DNA of 64,000 nucleotides from Ignatzschineria cameli (GTDB taxonomy: Bacteria; Pseudomonadota; Gammaproteobacteria; Cardiobacteriales; Wohlfahrtiimonadaceae): NCBI RefSeq assembly GCF_003121895.1, contig NZ_QEWW01000002.1, positions 124,001-188,000 of the forward strand. The letters run 5' to 3'. This document shows, piece after piece, positions 8,709 through 18,566 of this stretch (positions are counted from its first letter, which is position 1; every line of letters begins with the position of its first letter). The notes under the pieces are model-generated. The model was not told where the DNA came from. It saw nothing but the letters and a program-made list of their open reading frames with translations, and did no database searches. The position numbers and the translations under genes were made by a program.

Positions 8709-11700
8709 ATGCCAAAACGTCAAGATTTAAAATCGATTCTTATTATCGGCGCCGGCCCCATTGTTATTGGGCAAGCGTGTGAGTTTGATTATTCAGGAGC
8801 CCAAGCTTGTAAGGCCATTAAGGAGGAGGGAATTCGTGTTATTCTCGTTAACTCCAATCCTGCCACTATTATGACCGACCCAGAATTAGCTGATGCAACC
8901 TATATTGAGCCAATTGAGTGGCAGACGATTGCAAAGATTATCGATAAAGAGCGTCCTGATGCCATTCTTCCAACAATGGGGGGACAGACAGCCCTCAATT
9001 GTGCTTTAGATTTAAGTCGCCACGGGGTTTTGGAAAAGTATCATGTAGAATTGATCGGTGCGACAGAAGATGCGATCGATAAGGCGGAGGATCGAGGGCG
9101 TTTTAAAGAAGCGATGGAGAAGATCGGTTTAAAATGTCCACAAGCATTTGTTGTTCACTCCATGGCGGCGGCATTTGAGGCGCAAAAGAGAGTAGGCTAT
9201 CCCACATTGATTCGCCCCTCTTTTACTATGGGTGGAACCGGAGGAGGTATTGCGCATAATGAAGCGGAGTTTATCACCATTTGTGAGCGAGGATTTGAAG
9301 CCTCTCCTACACACGAGCTATTGGTTGAGCAATCAGTCCTTGGTTGGAAAGAGATTGAGATGGAGGTGGTTCGCGATAAGAATGATCATGTGATGATTAT
9401 CTGCTCTATTGAGAATTTCGATCCGATGGGCGTTCATACCGGCGATTCGATTACCGTTGCACCGGCGCAGACATTAACAGATTCTGAGTATCAAGCAATT
9501 CGAGATGCAACATTTGCCATTATTCGGGAGATCGGTGTTGAGACGGGAGGGTCGAATGTGCAATTTGCGGTGAATCCTGCCAATGGAGAAGTGGTGGTGA
9601 TTGAGATGAATCCTCGGGTCTCCCGCTCATCTGCTCTAGCCTCGAAAGCAACAGGATATCCGATTGCGAAGATGACCGCTAAATTAGCCGTAGGTTACAC
9701 TTTAGATGAGCTCCATAATGAGATTGTCGGTGGTGCTTTAAGTGCGACAGTTGAGCCTGTTATCGATTATGTTGTGACAAAAGTTCCCCGTTTTGCTTTT
9801 GAAAAATTTCCTAAAGCAAATGATCGATTGACGACACAGATGAAATCGGTAGGGGAAGTGATGGCAATGGGTAGAACTTTCCAAGAATCATTACAGAAGG
9901 CACTTCGGGGATTAGAGGTGGGTCTTTCAGGGCTCAATCAGCGTACAACTTCAGAAGCGACCATCATTGCCGAACTAGAGATGCCGGGGCCTGAGAGATT
10001 GCTCTATGTTGCCGATGCTTTTCGTCTTGGCATGAGTTTCGATCAGGTGCATCAATACTCAAAAATTGATCCTTGGTTTTTAAGCCAAATAGAAGACCTT
10101 ATTATTGAAGAGCAACATCTAGCACAAGAAGAGTTGCGGGATCTCCATTTTGAACGACTCTTACAGTTAAAGCGTAAAGGCTTCTCCGATAGCCGTATTG
10201 CCACATTATTAGGTATTAAGGAATCACATATTCGTATATTAAGAAATGAGTATCAACTCCATCCGGTCTATAAGCGAGTTGATAGTTGTGCAGGACGTTA
10301 TCCTACTGAGGTGGCTTATCTCTACTCCACTTATGAATCATTTTGTGAGGCGCGTGTTAGTGATCGCCGGAAAATTATGATTTTAGGGGGTGGACCTAAT
10401 CGTATCGGGCAAGGAATAGAGTTCGACTATTGCTGTGTTCATGCTTCTCTTGCATTGCGTGAATCGGGATTTGAAACGATTATGGTCAACTGTAATCCTG
10501 AGACTGTTTCGACAGATTTTGATATCTCCGATCGACTCTACTTCGAACCTCTAACGTTAGAGGATCTCTTAGAGATCATCCGCATTGAGAGACCTGAAGG
10601 GGTAATTGTGCAATATGGTGGGCAAACACCACTTAAACTTGCCAAAGCGCTGACCGAAAATGGAGTGCCAATTATTGGAACATCAGCTGCTAATATCGAT
10701 CTTGCTGAGGATCGGGAACATTTTCAAAAGATCGTGCAGCAATTAGGGTTGAAACAACCGGAAAATCGTATAGCGCATCATTATCAAGAGGCTCTACAAT
10801 TGGCCGATGAGATCGGCTATCCATTAGTGGTTCGTCCCTCTTATGTATTAGGCGGGCGGGCAATGCAGATTGTGCATTCAAGGGAAGAGTTATCACAATA
10901 TATGATTGAAGCGGTCGAGGTATCGGAAGATTCGCCTATTTTGTTAGATCACTTTTTAGATCACGCAATTGAGATCGATGTTGATGCCGTATCAGATGGT
11001 GTTGAGGTAATTATCGGGGGCATGATGGAGCATATTGAAGAAGCGGGAGTTCACTCGGGAGATTCTGCCTCTATTCTTCCTCCCCACTCTTTGAGCGCGA
11101 TGCTACAGCGTGAAATTGAGAAGCAGACAAAAGCCTTAGCTTTTGCTTTAAATGTTGTAGGATTGATGAATGTTCAATTTGCCGTTCAAGATGGGGAGAT
11201 ATATCTGCTAGAGGTCAATCCTCGAGCTTCAAGAACGGTTCCCTTTGTGAGTAAAGCGACATCTCTTCCATTGGCGAAGATTGCAGCACGAGCTATGGCG
11301 GAAATCTCATTAAAAGAGCAGGGAGTAACCGCGCCTACAGTGCCGACCTATTATGCGGTGAAAGAGGCGGTGTTCCCATTTAATAAATTTGCGGAAGTGG
11401 ATGTTATCTTAGGTCCTGAGATGCGCTCTACAGGCGAGGTGATGGGAATCGGTGAAACGATCTCACAAGCTTATTTAAAAGCACAATTAGGTGCCGGTGA
11501 ACGTCTGGTAAAAGGGGGGAAGGTCTTCTTATCGGTCCAGAATCGAGATAAAGAGGCCTTAAAAGAAGTTGCAAAAAACTTTATCGATCAAGGTTACTCA
11601 TTGATCGCGACTGAAGGAACGGCAAAATCCCTTATAGCGGTTGGATTAATGGTAACTGCTCTTGCTAAAGAGAAGGAGGGGCGACAATCGCTTATAGAGA

Positions 11701-11924
11701 TGATTAAAAATGGAGAGATCGCAATTGTTGTGAATACGGTAGAGCGAAATCCTAAAGCTGTTGAAGCGAGTTATTTAATCCGCCGTACAGCGCTCAATCA
11801 GCGAGTTCCTTACTATACCACTATTGCAGGGGCAAAAGCAGTAAGTGAGGGCCTTACTGATCTATCTATGCTCGAAGTTGGCTCGCTTCAGGAGTATCAT
11901 GAGCGATTAAGATCATTACATTAA
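8709..11924 (+). CDS. carB: Carbamoyl-phosphate synthase large subunit
   Basis: The 1071-residue protein is full length for CarB (E. coli 1073). It has two homologous ATP-grasp halves: one starting with [21 protein letters not shown], the second with [20 protein letters not shown]. Between them lies the oligomerisation region, and at the end an allosteric MGS-like domain (about 940-1071). It makes carbamoyl phosphate from bicarbonate, two ATP and ammonia for pyrimidine and arginine synthesis. Conserved [18 protein letters not shown] and [17 protein letters not shown] motifs are present. GGGGGATTACC precedes the ATG. The partner CarA lacks the glutaminase domain, so the ammonia route into this subunit is the open question. 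Confidence 0.97.
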   Translation: MPKRQDLKSILIIGAGPIVIGQACEFDYSGAQACKAIKEEGIRVILVNSNPATIMTDPELADATYIEPIEWQTIAKIIDKERPDAILPTMGGQTALNCALDLSRHGVLEKYHVELIGATEDAIDKAEDRGRFKEAMEKIGLKCPQAFVVHSMAAAFEAQKRVGYPTLIRPSFTMGGTGGGIAHNEAEFITICERGFEASPTHELLVEQSVLGWKEIEMEVVRDKNDHVMIICSIENFDPMGVHTGDSITVAPAQTLTDSEYQAIRDATFAIIREIGVETGGSNVQFAVNPANGEVVVIEMNPRVSRSSALASKATGYPIAKMTAKLAVGYTLDELHNEIVGGALSATVEPVIDYVVTKVPRFAFEKFPKANDRLTTQMKSVGEVMAMGRTFQESLQKALRGLEVGLSGLNQRTTSEATIIAELEMPGPERLLYVADAFRLGMSFDQVHQYSKIDPWFLSQIEDLIIEEQHLAQEELRDLHFERLLQLKRKGFSDSRIATLLGIKESHIRILRNEYQLHPVYKRVDSCAGRYPTEVAYLYSTYESFCEARVSDRRKIMILGGGPNRIGQGIEFDYCCVHASLALRESGFETIMVNCNPETVSTDFDISDRLYFEPLTLEDLLEIIRIERPEGVIVQYGGQTPLKLAKALTENGVPIIGTSAANIDLAEDREHFQKIVQQLGLKQPENRIAHHYQEALQLADEIGYPLVVRPSYVLGGRAMQIVHSREELSQYMIEAVEVSEDSPILLDHFLDHAIEIDVDAVSDGVEVIIGGMMEHIEEAGVHSGDSASILPPHSLSAMLQREIEKQTKALAFALNVVGLMNVQFAVQDGEIYLLEVNPRASRTVPFVSKATSLPLAKIAARAMAEISLKEQGVTAPTVPTYYAVKEAVFPFNKFAEVDVILGPEMRSTGEVMGIGETISQAYLKAQLGAGERLVKGGKVFLSVQNRDKEALKEVAKNFIDQGYSLIATEGTAKSLIAVGLMVTALAKEKEGRQSLIEMIKNGEIAIVVNTVERNPKAVEASYLIRRTALNQRVPYYTTIAGAKAVSEGLTDLSMLEVGSLQEYHERLRSLH

Positions 11925-11925
11925 T

Positions 11926-12045
11926 ATGGGTTTAGGCGATGAAGGTATGCCTTTGGGGGTGATGATCTCAAATAATGGATCAGATACGGATCGACTCTTT
12001 AGTGAGGCGGCAAAGATTGATCGATTGTTGCAAACGGGGTGCTAG
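11926..12045 (+). pseudogene. Amidase-like C-terminal remnant (39 codons)
   Basis: A 39-codon frame begins one base after the carB stop. Its product, with DEGMPLGVMISNNGSDTDRL followed by FSEAAKIDRLL, resembles the C-terminal end of amidase-signature proteins (GLPxGxQ..., ...DxxLL..AA..E). It has no good ribosome binding site and no catalytic region. I read it as the tail left after deletion of a larger amidase gene. The match is by eye and short, so chance similarity is possible. Confidence 0.45.
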
Positions 12046-12109
12046 TAGGATAGTGCAGCCTTATCTGCCAAGAAAATAGACGGTGCTGAAATATTGCGCA
12101 TAAAAAGTT

Positions 12110-12137
12110 TTGACACTCGATAAAAATCACGTATACT
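12110..12137 (+). promoter_or_regulatory. Promoter of first tRNA-Val
   Basis: TTGACA (12110-12115) and TATACT (12132-12137) are separated by 16 bp. The tRNA starts 58 nt after the -10 element. Confidence 0.85.
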
Positions 12138-12194
12138 TACTTTCGTCGATCAGGACACTCAATGAAAATTGAGAAAGCATATAAGCTTCTATTT

Positions 12195-12270
12195 GGGTGC
12201 TTAGCTCAGCTGGTAGAGCATCGCCCTTACAAGGCGAGGGTCGGGGGTTCGATCCCCTCAGCACCCACCA
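12195..12270 (+). tRNA. tRNA-Val (anticodon TAC)
   Basis: The 76-nt cloverleaf has acceptor GGGTGCT pairing with AGCACCC, D arm GCTC/GAGC, anticodon stem TCGCC/GGCGA with loop CTTACAA (anticodon TAC), T loop TTCGATC and an encoded CCA end. It is identical to the copy at 12449. Confidence 0.98.
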
Positions 12271-12279
12271 AATAGTAAG

Positions 12280-12310
12280 AGAAGCCCTGTATCAAACAGG
12301 GCTTCTTTTA
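12280..12310 (+). terminator. Terminator of first tRNA-Val unit
   Basis: AGAAGCCCTGT (12280-12290) pairs with ACAGGGCTTCT (12296-12306), loop ATCAA, followed by a T tract. Confidence 0.9.
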
Positions 12311-12406
12311 ATCTAGGTTTATCATGCAGCTGTTATCTTTTATTTGAGATCTGTTTAACTCTCCTTCTAAAAAAGAGAAGAAAGTTAGATATAAAATCAA
12401 ATAATA

Positions 12407-12436
12407 TTGACAGATGCCAATAAGTAAAGATATAAT
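12407..12436 (+). promoter_or_regulatory. Promoter of second tRNA-Val
   Basis: TTGACA (12407-12412) and a perfect TATAAT (12431-12436) are 18 bp apart, 12 nt before the tRNA. Confidence 0.88.
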
Positions 12437-12448
12437 CATTACTCTATT

Positions 12449-12524
12449 GGGTGCTTAGCTCAGCTGGTAGAGCATCGCCCTTACAAGGCGAGGGTCGGGG
12501 GTTCGATCCCCTCAGCACCCACCA
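12449..12524 (+). tRNA. tRNA-Val (anticodon TAC), second copy
   Basis: This is identical over all 76 nt to the tRNA at 12195, including the encoded CCA and the next few bases (AAATAG). It has its own promoter and terminator, so the pair is a tandem duplication of transcription units rather than one operon. Confidence 0.98.
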
Positions 12525-12529
12525 AATAG

Positions 12530-12562
12530 AAAACCCTACAACTTCAGTTGTAGGGTTTTTTC
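12530..12562 (+). terminator. Terminator of second tRNA-Val unit
   Basis: AAAACCCTACAAC (12530-12542) pairs with GTTGTAGGGTTTT around a TTCA loop, followed by T-rich sequence. Confidence 0.93.
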
Positions 12563-12670
12563 TTTTCAACTTTTTCTTTTTTATAGATCCACATTCACTA
12601 CTCTTTTCATTTTTTTGAGATTTTGTAGATCTCTCATTGATCTCTTGCGAGGCAGATTAAGTATTGAATT

Positions 12671-12702
12671 GAAAAGAAAACCTCTCATATTAATGGGAGG
12701 TT
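12671..12702 (-). terminator. Terminator of ClC gene
   Basis: On the minus strand AACCTCCCAT (12702-12693) pairs with ATGAGAGGTT (12688-12679) with one wobble pair, followed by TTCTTTTC (12678-12671). Confidence 0.75.
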
Positions 12703-12750
12703 GATATCACTTTGCACGATGCAGGTAATCTCTCTTTAGTCTTGATCTTA

Positions 12751-14163
12751 TTAGTTTTGATCGAGAGGAAGTTTAAGCTTCTTATTCTCTTTAGCTAATG
12801 TTTTCTTGAGTAAAGTTGTATAGAGTGGGCGACCACCAAAGAGCTGGGCGACAATTGTTGCGCCTAAACAGGTGATAAGCATAGGAAGAATCAACGCAAA
12901 ATTACTTGTAAGCTCCAATACTAAAAGGGCTCCTGTTAATGGAGCACGAACGGTTGCGGCAAAGAGAGCGCCCATTCCTGCTATTGCAAACATTCCAGCA
13001 TGAAGCTCATAACTTGGAAATAGGTCAGCAGCAATATCGCCAAAAAAAGCGCCCGATAGTGTTCCTAATGCTAAGAGAGGCGAGAAGACACCGCCAGGAG
13101 CTCCGGAACTAAAAGAGATAATGGAGGTAAAAAAGCGGATAACAAAGAAGATCAGAATCATCTGTAGCGTAAATGATCCTTTTGTCCAATCATGAATCAC
13201 ATTAAATCCCTCGCCTACAACGACAGGAAGATAGAGGGCAATAACACCACAACTTCCGCCGATAATGCCACCCATTAAGATAAAGCGATAGGTTTTTCCA
13301 TTATAGAAAGCTTGGAAACAATCTTGCAAAAAGAGAAGGGAGCGATTGAAGAGTAGCCCAATAACGCCAATAATAAAGCCCATGACAATAAAAAGCCAGA
13401 GCGATTCCATCGGTGCATAGCCAAAAATGCCGACATCAAGTAGAGAGGCATTGCCATTGATGAAGCGATAGACAACGGTGGACATAATTGCGCCAATTAA
13501 AACGGCTTTAAAGGAGATCAATCCATATTTAAATTCTTCTCGCATCTCTTCAATGACAAAGATCACGCCGGCAAAAGGAGCATTAAAAGCAACGGATAAT
13601 CCCGCTGCAGCACCTGAGGCGAGGAGAATATGGCGATTTTCTGAAAGCTTAACTTTAAAGATGGCACCCACCATGGCGGCTAAGTTTGCTCCGAGCTGTA
13701 CCGTAGGACCTTCCCGACCTAATACCATTCCTGAACTTAATGTCCCTAATCCGCCAAAGAATTTTACAGGCAAGACTCGCCACCATCGAACGGGGCGAAC
13801 ATCTTGTAGTGCTCCTTCAATCTCTGGAATTCCAGAACCACCCGATTCTGGCGAGAACTTTTTTACAATATAGTAGGCAAAGAGACTTAAGGTAAAGGAG
13901 ATCGCAAAAGTGGTCACGACAACCTGCCAAGTCTCAGAGAAATATTGTTTAGGAATACTCTGTCGTAATTGAGAGAGGTAATCGACCCCTAATTGAAAGA
14001 GAACCCCCATAAAACCGACCAAAGTACCTACAATGGCTGCCAGAATTAAGATCTGCATAGGGGTCTTATCACTATGGATAAATTTCTTAAGATAGTTCAA
14101 ATTCAGAATCCTTTTTGTTGTAGGTGAAGATATTTTAGGTGCTGCTATTAGTATAGCGCCCAT
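12751..14163 (-). CDS. clcA: ClC-family chloride/proton antiporter
   Basis: The protein (470 residues from the ATG at 14163) has the ClC selectivity motifs GSGIP, GREGP and GGVFSP in order. The gating glutamate (E in GREGP), the internal proton glutamate (second E of VIEEMREEF) and the pore tyrosine (RPLYTTLL near the C-terminus) are all kept, as in E. coli ClcA. This supports 2Cl-/1H+ exchange rather than a channel or the fluoride-specific branch. It may aid extreme acid resistance alongside cadBA. A TTG four codons further upstream is in frame, but the ATG is preferred; no strong ribosome binding site is seen for either. Confidence 0.9.
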   Translation of the reverse strand: MGAILIAAPKISSPTTKRILNLNYLKKFIHSDKTPMQILILAAIVGTLVGFMGVLFQLGVDYLSQLRQSIPKQYFSETWQVVVTTFAISFTLSLFAYYIVKKFSPESGGSGIPEIEGALQDVRPVRWWRVLPVKFFGGLGTLSSGMVLGREGPTVQLGANLAAMVGAIFKVKLSENRHILLASGAAAGLSVAFNAPFAGVIFVIEEMREEFKYGLISFKAVLIGAIMSTVVYRFINGNASLLDVGIFGYAPMESLWLFIVMGFIIGVIGLLFNRSLLFLQDCFQAFYNGKTYRFILMGGIIGGSCGVIALYLPVVVGEGFNVIHDWTKGSFTLQMILIFFVIRFFTSIISFSSGAPGGVFSPLLALGTLSGAFFGDIAADLFPSYELHAGMFAIAGMGALFAATVRAPLTGALLVLELTSNFALILPMLITCLGATIVAQLFGGRPLYTTLLKKTLAKENKKLKLPLDQN

Positions 14164-14647
14164 AAATATTCGCAATATCGCTATTGGTCATTAATCGCGT
14201 TAATTGGTTTTAAAAATAGTGATTAAAGATTACAAAATTGATTCAATTATAAGAAAATTTACTAATATAGCGAAATTAATCTCAATCTTAAATCTCAATC
14301 TTAAATCCCAATCTTAATATTCATGTCATTTGTATTTATCTCGAATTTCATCTTGATTTTTTCAGAAATTAAATCTCAAGTTTAATCTCAAGTTCCATCT
14401 CAAGTTCCATCTCAAGTTTTATCTTGAAACTAACCGTGATATTCAGCGCAAAATCATTTCTCGCTCTTGAGGGAGAATATTCACACCTTTATCTCGGTTT
14501 TTACTTCAACAGAGTATTGATATTTCGATAGTAAAATTTCGAGAGTGTAGTAGAATACTGCTCTTAGCGATAGGGGATAGCCCTATCTTCTTCAACTTTT
14601 AAATTGATTGCAGCGCTGTCTGCTTTCCCCTGGAAGGAACTATTTAA
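14164..14647 (+). other. Intergenic region upstream of trhP
   Basis: The 484-bp gap between the divergent clcA and trhP holds two tandem arrays (14281-14306 and 14373-14420). A TTGATATTTCGAT stretch at 14517-14529 resembles the -35 region of the rplM promoter, but no well-spaced -10 follows. No gene was seen. Confidence 0.5.
14281..14420. repeat. 13-nt and 12-nt tandem arrays
   Basis: CTCAATCTTAAAT occurs at 14281-14293 and 14294-14306 with a diverged third copy. A second array of four 12-nt units based on ATCTCAAGTTCC occupies 14373-14420, followed by a decayed ATCTTGAAAC. The units of the two arrays share the ATCTCAA core, suggesting common descent. Confidence 0.8.
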
Positions 14648-16096
14648 ATGACAAAACGATCAGTAGAGCTTCTTGCTCCGGCAGGAACATTTAAGAATTT
14701 ACAATATGCGTATGCATATGGAGCAGATGCAGTCTATGCGGGATTACCGCGTTATAGCTTACGTGTACGTAATAATGACTTCCGAAATACCGAGCGTGTA
14801 AAGATGGGGATCGATTATGCCCATGAGTTAGGGAAGAAGTTTTTCTTAGCCGTTAATACGATGCCTCATGGTGGTAAATTGAAGACCTTTATCGATGATA
14901 TGGCGCCGGTACTCGATCTTAAACCTGATGCGTTAATTATGTCAGATCCTGGTTTGATTATGATGGTGCGTGAGCGTTTTCCCGATCAAGAGATTCATCT
15001 CTCGGTACAATCTAATGCCGTCAATAGTGCGACCGTTCAATTTTGGCAAAAGCAGGGGCTAACCCGCGTTATCCTCTCAAGAGAACTCTCTTTGACAGAG
15101 ATAGAAGAGATTCGTCAAGAGTGCCCGGATATGGAGCTAGAGGTCTTTGTTCATGGTGCGCTCTGTATTGCTTACTCCGGTCGTTGCTTACTTTCAGGTT
15201 ATTTTAATCATCGTGATGCGAACCAAGGGACTTGTACCAATGCTTGTCGCTGGAACTATGGTTTAACAGATGCCACGGAAACGCCAGAAGGGGAGTTAGT
15301 ACCGGTAGGGACTGATATGCAACGCATCTACCGTGAAGAGAGCCAACATCCTAATATCGGTATCAATCCTGTGACCTTTATTCAAGACGCAATGAATGAA
15401 GTTGCTTATACTGATCTTTCAACAGGAAAAGCATATACCCCTCATCCTGAAGCAGTAAAGCCTTACCTCATTCAAGAGAATGGGCAACGTAAGGGTGAAT
15501 GGATGGAGATTAGTGAAGATGAACATGGAACCTATATCATGAACTCCCGTGATCTTCGAGCGATTCAACATGTTCAAAAGCTGATTGAAATTGGGGTGGA
15601 TTCTCTCAAGATAGAGGGACGTACAAAATCACCTTACTATGTTGCTCGAACCACGCAACTCTATCGCCAAGCGATCGATGATGCTTTAGCTGGACGAGAG
15701 TTCAATCCCGAACTCTATGGAAAACTAGATGGTCTTGCAAATCGTGGTTATACCGAAGGCTTCTTGCAACGCCATGCTCCTCATGCCTATCAGAACTATC
15801 TCACTGGAAATTCCATTCACTCACGTCAACAATATGTAGCAGAAGTTGTGGAATATGATCCAGAAACAGGATTATCAAAACTTCAGGCGAAGAACAGATT
15901 CTCAACAGGGGATCGCCTAGAGGTGATTCATCAACATGGTAATCGCGATATTATCCTTGGTGAAATGAAGACAGAGAAGGGCGAAGTGATCGATTCTGCA
16001 AAAGGTTCTGCCTATGTTGTATGGGCAGATATTGGTCCAACTGATGAGATGACGATGCTTGCCCGCTATCTTAATAGTGATGAATCTGTTGATTAA
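14648..16096 (+). CDS. trhP: tRNA 5-hydroxyuridine synthase subunit (U32 family)
   Basis: The 482-residue protein matches E. coli TrhP (YegQ) from the ELLAPAGT start through the U32 motif FVHGALC to GYTEGFLQRH. The cysteines C173, C180, C196 and C200 are conserved as likely iron-sulfur ligands. TrhP hydroxylates U34 of several tRNAs, the first step of cmo5U/mo5U formation. The tRNA-Val with anticodon TAC encoded at 12195 and 12449 is one such substrate in E. coli, so enzyme and substrate genes are close here, perhaps by chance. CTGGAAGGAAC gives a good ribosome binding site. Confidence 0.93.
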   Translation: MTKRSVELLAPAGTFKNLQYAYAYGADAVYAGLPRYSLRVRNNDFRNTERVKMGIDYAHELGKKFFLAVNTMPHGGKLKTFIDDMAPVLDLKPDALIMSDPGLIMMVRERFPDQEIHLSVQSNAVNSATVQFWQKQGLTRVILSRELSLTEIEEIRQECPDMELEVFVHGALCIAYSGRCLLSGYFNHRDANQGTCTNACRWNYGLTDATETPEGELVPVGTDMQRIYREESQHPNIGINPVTFIQDAMNEVAYTDLSTGKAYTPHPEAVKPYLIQENGQRKGEWMEISEDEHGTYIMNSRDLRAIQHVQKLIEIGVDSLKIEGRTKSPYYVARTTQLYRQAIDDALAGREFNPELYGKLDGLANRGYTEGFLQRHAPHAYQNYLTGNSIHSRQQYVAEVVEYDPETGLSKLQAKNRFSTGDRLEVIHQHGNRDIILGEMKTEKGEVIDSAKGSAYVVWADIGPTDEMTMLARYLNSDESVD

Positions 16097-16565
16097 AAAT
16101 TAATTTGTAGTCGATTCTTGTAGTCGATATATTAAAAAAATAAACAGAACTATTAAAAAAGTACTTTTATTAAAATGATAGCACTTAACCTCGATCAATC
16201 CGGTCGAGGTTTTTTTATGATTATTTATAATTTTTATTATCTATAATAATTTTTAGATCAGCATAAAACTACGCTAGAGAGACTTAGATCAGAAGATGGT
16301 AAGATAAAGTTATATGAAATAATGTTATATTTCTGTAAATTGTTATAAAAACAAAATATACTATTGTAATTGCAGAAGATAAGAGATTAAGTTTCTTAAT
16401 GAGAGGTATTATCTAAAGTTTTAAGATAGAAGCGAAATAGGTTTTCTATTTAATGATTGATAAGTTTTAGCTCGATAGTTTCATACTTTAGTTAGAAGCA
16501 GCTCTTAAAATGAGATCTTTAGTGATTATTTTTGAGCTTTTTAAATCTTTTAAAGGAGATAATAG
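16097..16565 (+). other. Intergenic region upstream of cupin gene
   Basis: The 469-bp gap contains the trhP terminator (16187-16217) and then AT-rich sequence with a possible -10 TATACT near 16357. I saw no convincing -35, RNA or gene. Confidence 0.5.
16187..16217 (+). terminator. Terminator of trhP
   Basis: AACCTCGA (16187-16194) pairs with TCGAGGTT (16204-16211), followed by TTTTT. Confidence 0.88.
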
Positions 16566-16958
16566 ATGATCCGTTGTGTGCGTATGTGGACAGGCGAAGA
16601 TGGTAATTCCCATTTTGAAGAGGGAACATTGGTGATGAAAGAGGGTGAGCGTGGAGATTTTATTGGTCTTCCCATTGCAGTTAGTGAACTCTCATTTCGT
16701 GAAACAGCATCAGGTGGATCATTCGACTGGCATAAAGATCCCGTTCCTCGCTTTGTGATTACTCTCTCTGGGACCTTAGAGTTTGAGATGGCATCAGGTA
16801 AGACATTTCAAATTAAACCTGGCGATATTCTATTGGCGCAAGATAATACCGGTACCGGTCATAAGTGGCGTTTAGTGGATGATGAGCCATGGCGTCGAGC
16901 TTATGTTGTCTATGATGAAAAGAGTGATTTAACTTTTAAACCATTAAGTAATCAATAA
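16566..16958 (+). CDS. Small cupin-fold protein
   Basis: The 130-residue protein is a single cupin barrel. A first motif is seen around SFDWHKDPVPRFVITLSGTL and a second around KPGDILLAQDNTGTGHKW. Only a few metal-ligand candidates are visible (His in DWHKD and in TGHKW). The substrate is unknown. AAAGGAG lies 8 nt before the ATG. It ends 16 nt before mqo and is probably co-transcribed with it, which suggests a role linked to malate or another organic acid, but the sequence does not prove this. A sensor or small-molecule isomerase are both possible. Confidence 0.7.
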   Translation: MIRCVRMWTGEDGNSHFEEGTLVMKEGERGDFIGLPIAVSELSFRETASGGSFDWHKDPVPRFVITLSGTLEFEMASGKTFQIKPGDILLAQDNTGTGHKWRLVDDEPWRRAYVVYDEKSDLTFKPLSNQ

Positions 16959-16974
16959 GAGAAGGAGTCGATTG

Positions 16975-18471
16975 ATGAAGAAAAATGTGAGTGAGAAGAC
17001 AGATATTGTCTTAATTGGTGCCGGGATTATGAGTGCAACTTTAGGGACTTTTCTTAAAGAACTTGATCCTGCGCTCAATATTACGCTCTTTGAACGCCTT
17101 GATGATTGTGCTAAAGAGAGCTCATATTCATGGAATAATGCGGGGACAGGACATGCAGCTAACTGTGAGATGAACTACACTCCTCAGCGTCCAGATGGCA
17201 CGGTGGATATTAGTGAAGCGTTAGAGGTGAATACTGAATTTGATATCTCCCGTCAATTTTGGAGCTATCTTGTTAATAAGGGAAAGATCAAAGATCCCGG
17301 CCAATTTATTCACGCTTGCCCACATATGAGTTTTGTTCAAGATGCTGAGAGTGTGAAATATCTGAAGCAACGTTTTGATGAGATGTCTGCTCATCACTGT
17401 TATCACGGTATGGAATATTCTGAGGATTTTGATCAGATTGCGAAGTGGACGCCTCTGATTACAGAAGGACGTGATCGAAATCAACCGATTGCCATGACTC
17501 GAATGATTACGGGAGCCGATGTGGATTATGGGGCGTTGACTCATATTTTAATCTCTGAGCTTGAGCAACAATCAGGATTCACGTTGCACTACAAACATGA
17601 AGTGAAAGATCTTAAACGTGATAGTAATGGTGAGTGGTTAGTCACGGTTAAAGATATTGATACTCATGAGAAGCGTATCATTTCTGCGAAATTTGTCTTT
17701 ATCGGTGCCGGTGGGCGAGCTATTGAATTACTCCAAAAATCGGAGATTCCTGAAGGGAAGGGCTATGGTGGATTCCCTGTTGGGGGAATTTGGTTACGTT
17801 GTGATGTGCCAGATGTTGTCGAACAACATCACGCCAAAGTCTATAGTAAGGCGGCAAAAGGATCGCCACCGATGTCTGTGCCTCATCTAGATACCCGTAT
17901 TATTGGTGGTAAAAAATCGTTACTCTTTGGTCCTTATGCTGGATTTTCTACAAAGTTTTTGAAGCATGGCTCTTATGCTGATCTCTTCAAATCCGTTCGC
18001 CCCGGCAATATTTTGCCAATGTTAGATGTGGCTAAGGATAATATGGGATTAGTAGAGTATCTCGTGGGACAAGTTCTACAGACCCATCACCATCAGTTCG
18101 GTGAGCTTCAGGCATTCTATCCCTTAGCAAAACCGCATGATTGGGTTGAGGTAATTGCCGGACAACGTGTTCAGATCATTAAACCTGATAAGCCGGAAAA
18201 AGAGGGTATTTTACAATTTGGTACTGAGCTAGTCAGCAGTTCTGATGAGAGCTTAGTGGCGCTCTTAGGCGCATCACCTGGGGCTTCAACTGCAGCTTTT
18301 ATTGCGCTGAATGTTCTTAAGAAATGCTTTAGCAAGCAGTTAGCAGATGGTTGGCAGAAGAAGTTAGAGGAGATGATTCCCACCTATGGTATTGACTTGA
18401 AAGTGGATGCGGATGCTTGTCGAGAGACTCGTCAAAGAACAGCAAAAATTCTCAATCTAGAGTTTATCTAA
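16975..18471 (+). CDS. mqo: Malate:quinone oxidoreductase
   Basis: The 498-residue FAD protein oxidises malate to oxaloacetate at the membrane and reduces quinone. It shows an N-terminal VLIGAGIMSATLG dinucleotide loop, the SYSWNNAGTGHAANCEMNYT region typical of Mqo, FIGAGGRA in the middle, and the C-terminal LLGASPGASTAA motif. The ATG at 16975 has GAAGGAG 7 nt upstream; the TTG immediately before it is less likely. The last codons and stop lie inside an 8-nt tandem array (18464-18519). The cupin gene upstream and AEC permease downstream suggest a malate-use cluster. Confidence 0.95.
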   Translation: MKKNVSEKTDIVLIGAGIMSATLGTFLKELDPALNITLFERLDDCAKESSYSWNNAGTGHAANCEMNYTPQRPDGTVDISEALEVNTEFDISRQFWSYLVNKGKIKDPGQFIHACPHMSFVQDAESVKYLKQRFDEMSAHHCYHGMEYSEDFDQIAKWTPLITEGRDRNQPIAMTRMITGADVDYGALTHILISELEQQSGFTLHYKHEVKDLKRDSNGEWLVTVKDIDTHEKRIISAKFVFIGAGGRAIELLQKSEIPEGKGYGGFPVGGIWLRCDVPDVVEQHHAKVYSKAAKGSPPMSVPHLDTRIIGGKKSLLFGPYAGFSTKFLKHGSYADLFKSVRPGNILPMLDVAKDNMGLVEYLVGQVLQTHHHQFGELQAFYPLAKPHDWVEVIAGQRVQIIKPDKPEKEGILQFGTELVSSSDESLVALLGASPGASTAAFIALNVLKKCFSKQLADGWQKKLEEMIPTYGIDLKVDADACRETRQRTAKILNLEFI

Positions 18472-18519
18472 TTATCTAATTATCTAATTATCGAAGTATC
18501 GAATTATCAAATTATTGAA
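18464..18519. repeat. 8-nt tandem array spanning the mqo stop
   Basis: Seven 8-nt units based on TTATCTAA run from 18464 to 18519 (three perfect copies, then TTATCGAA, GTATCGAA, TTATCAAA, TTATTGAA). The first unit contains the mqo TAA stop codon. Confidence 0.88.
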
Positions 18520-18566
18520 TTAGTACTCTAATGATCAGAAAATAGCGAGATAAAGGTTCAAAACTT

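Noticed and set aside
8161-8720. carA shortened by a frameshift or sequencing error
   Set aside because: carB starts 12 nt after the stop at full length, so there is no room for a displaced C-terminal domain in any frame.
13478-13873. 131-codon plus-strand frame inside the ClC gene
   Set aside because: It is antisense to strongly conserved ClC motifs, so it is a shadow of codon use.
12751-14163. Fluoride-specific ClC with fluoride riboswitch
   Set aside because: The GREGP glutamate and the classic GSGIP filter are present and no fluoride-riboswitch core is seen upstream.
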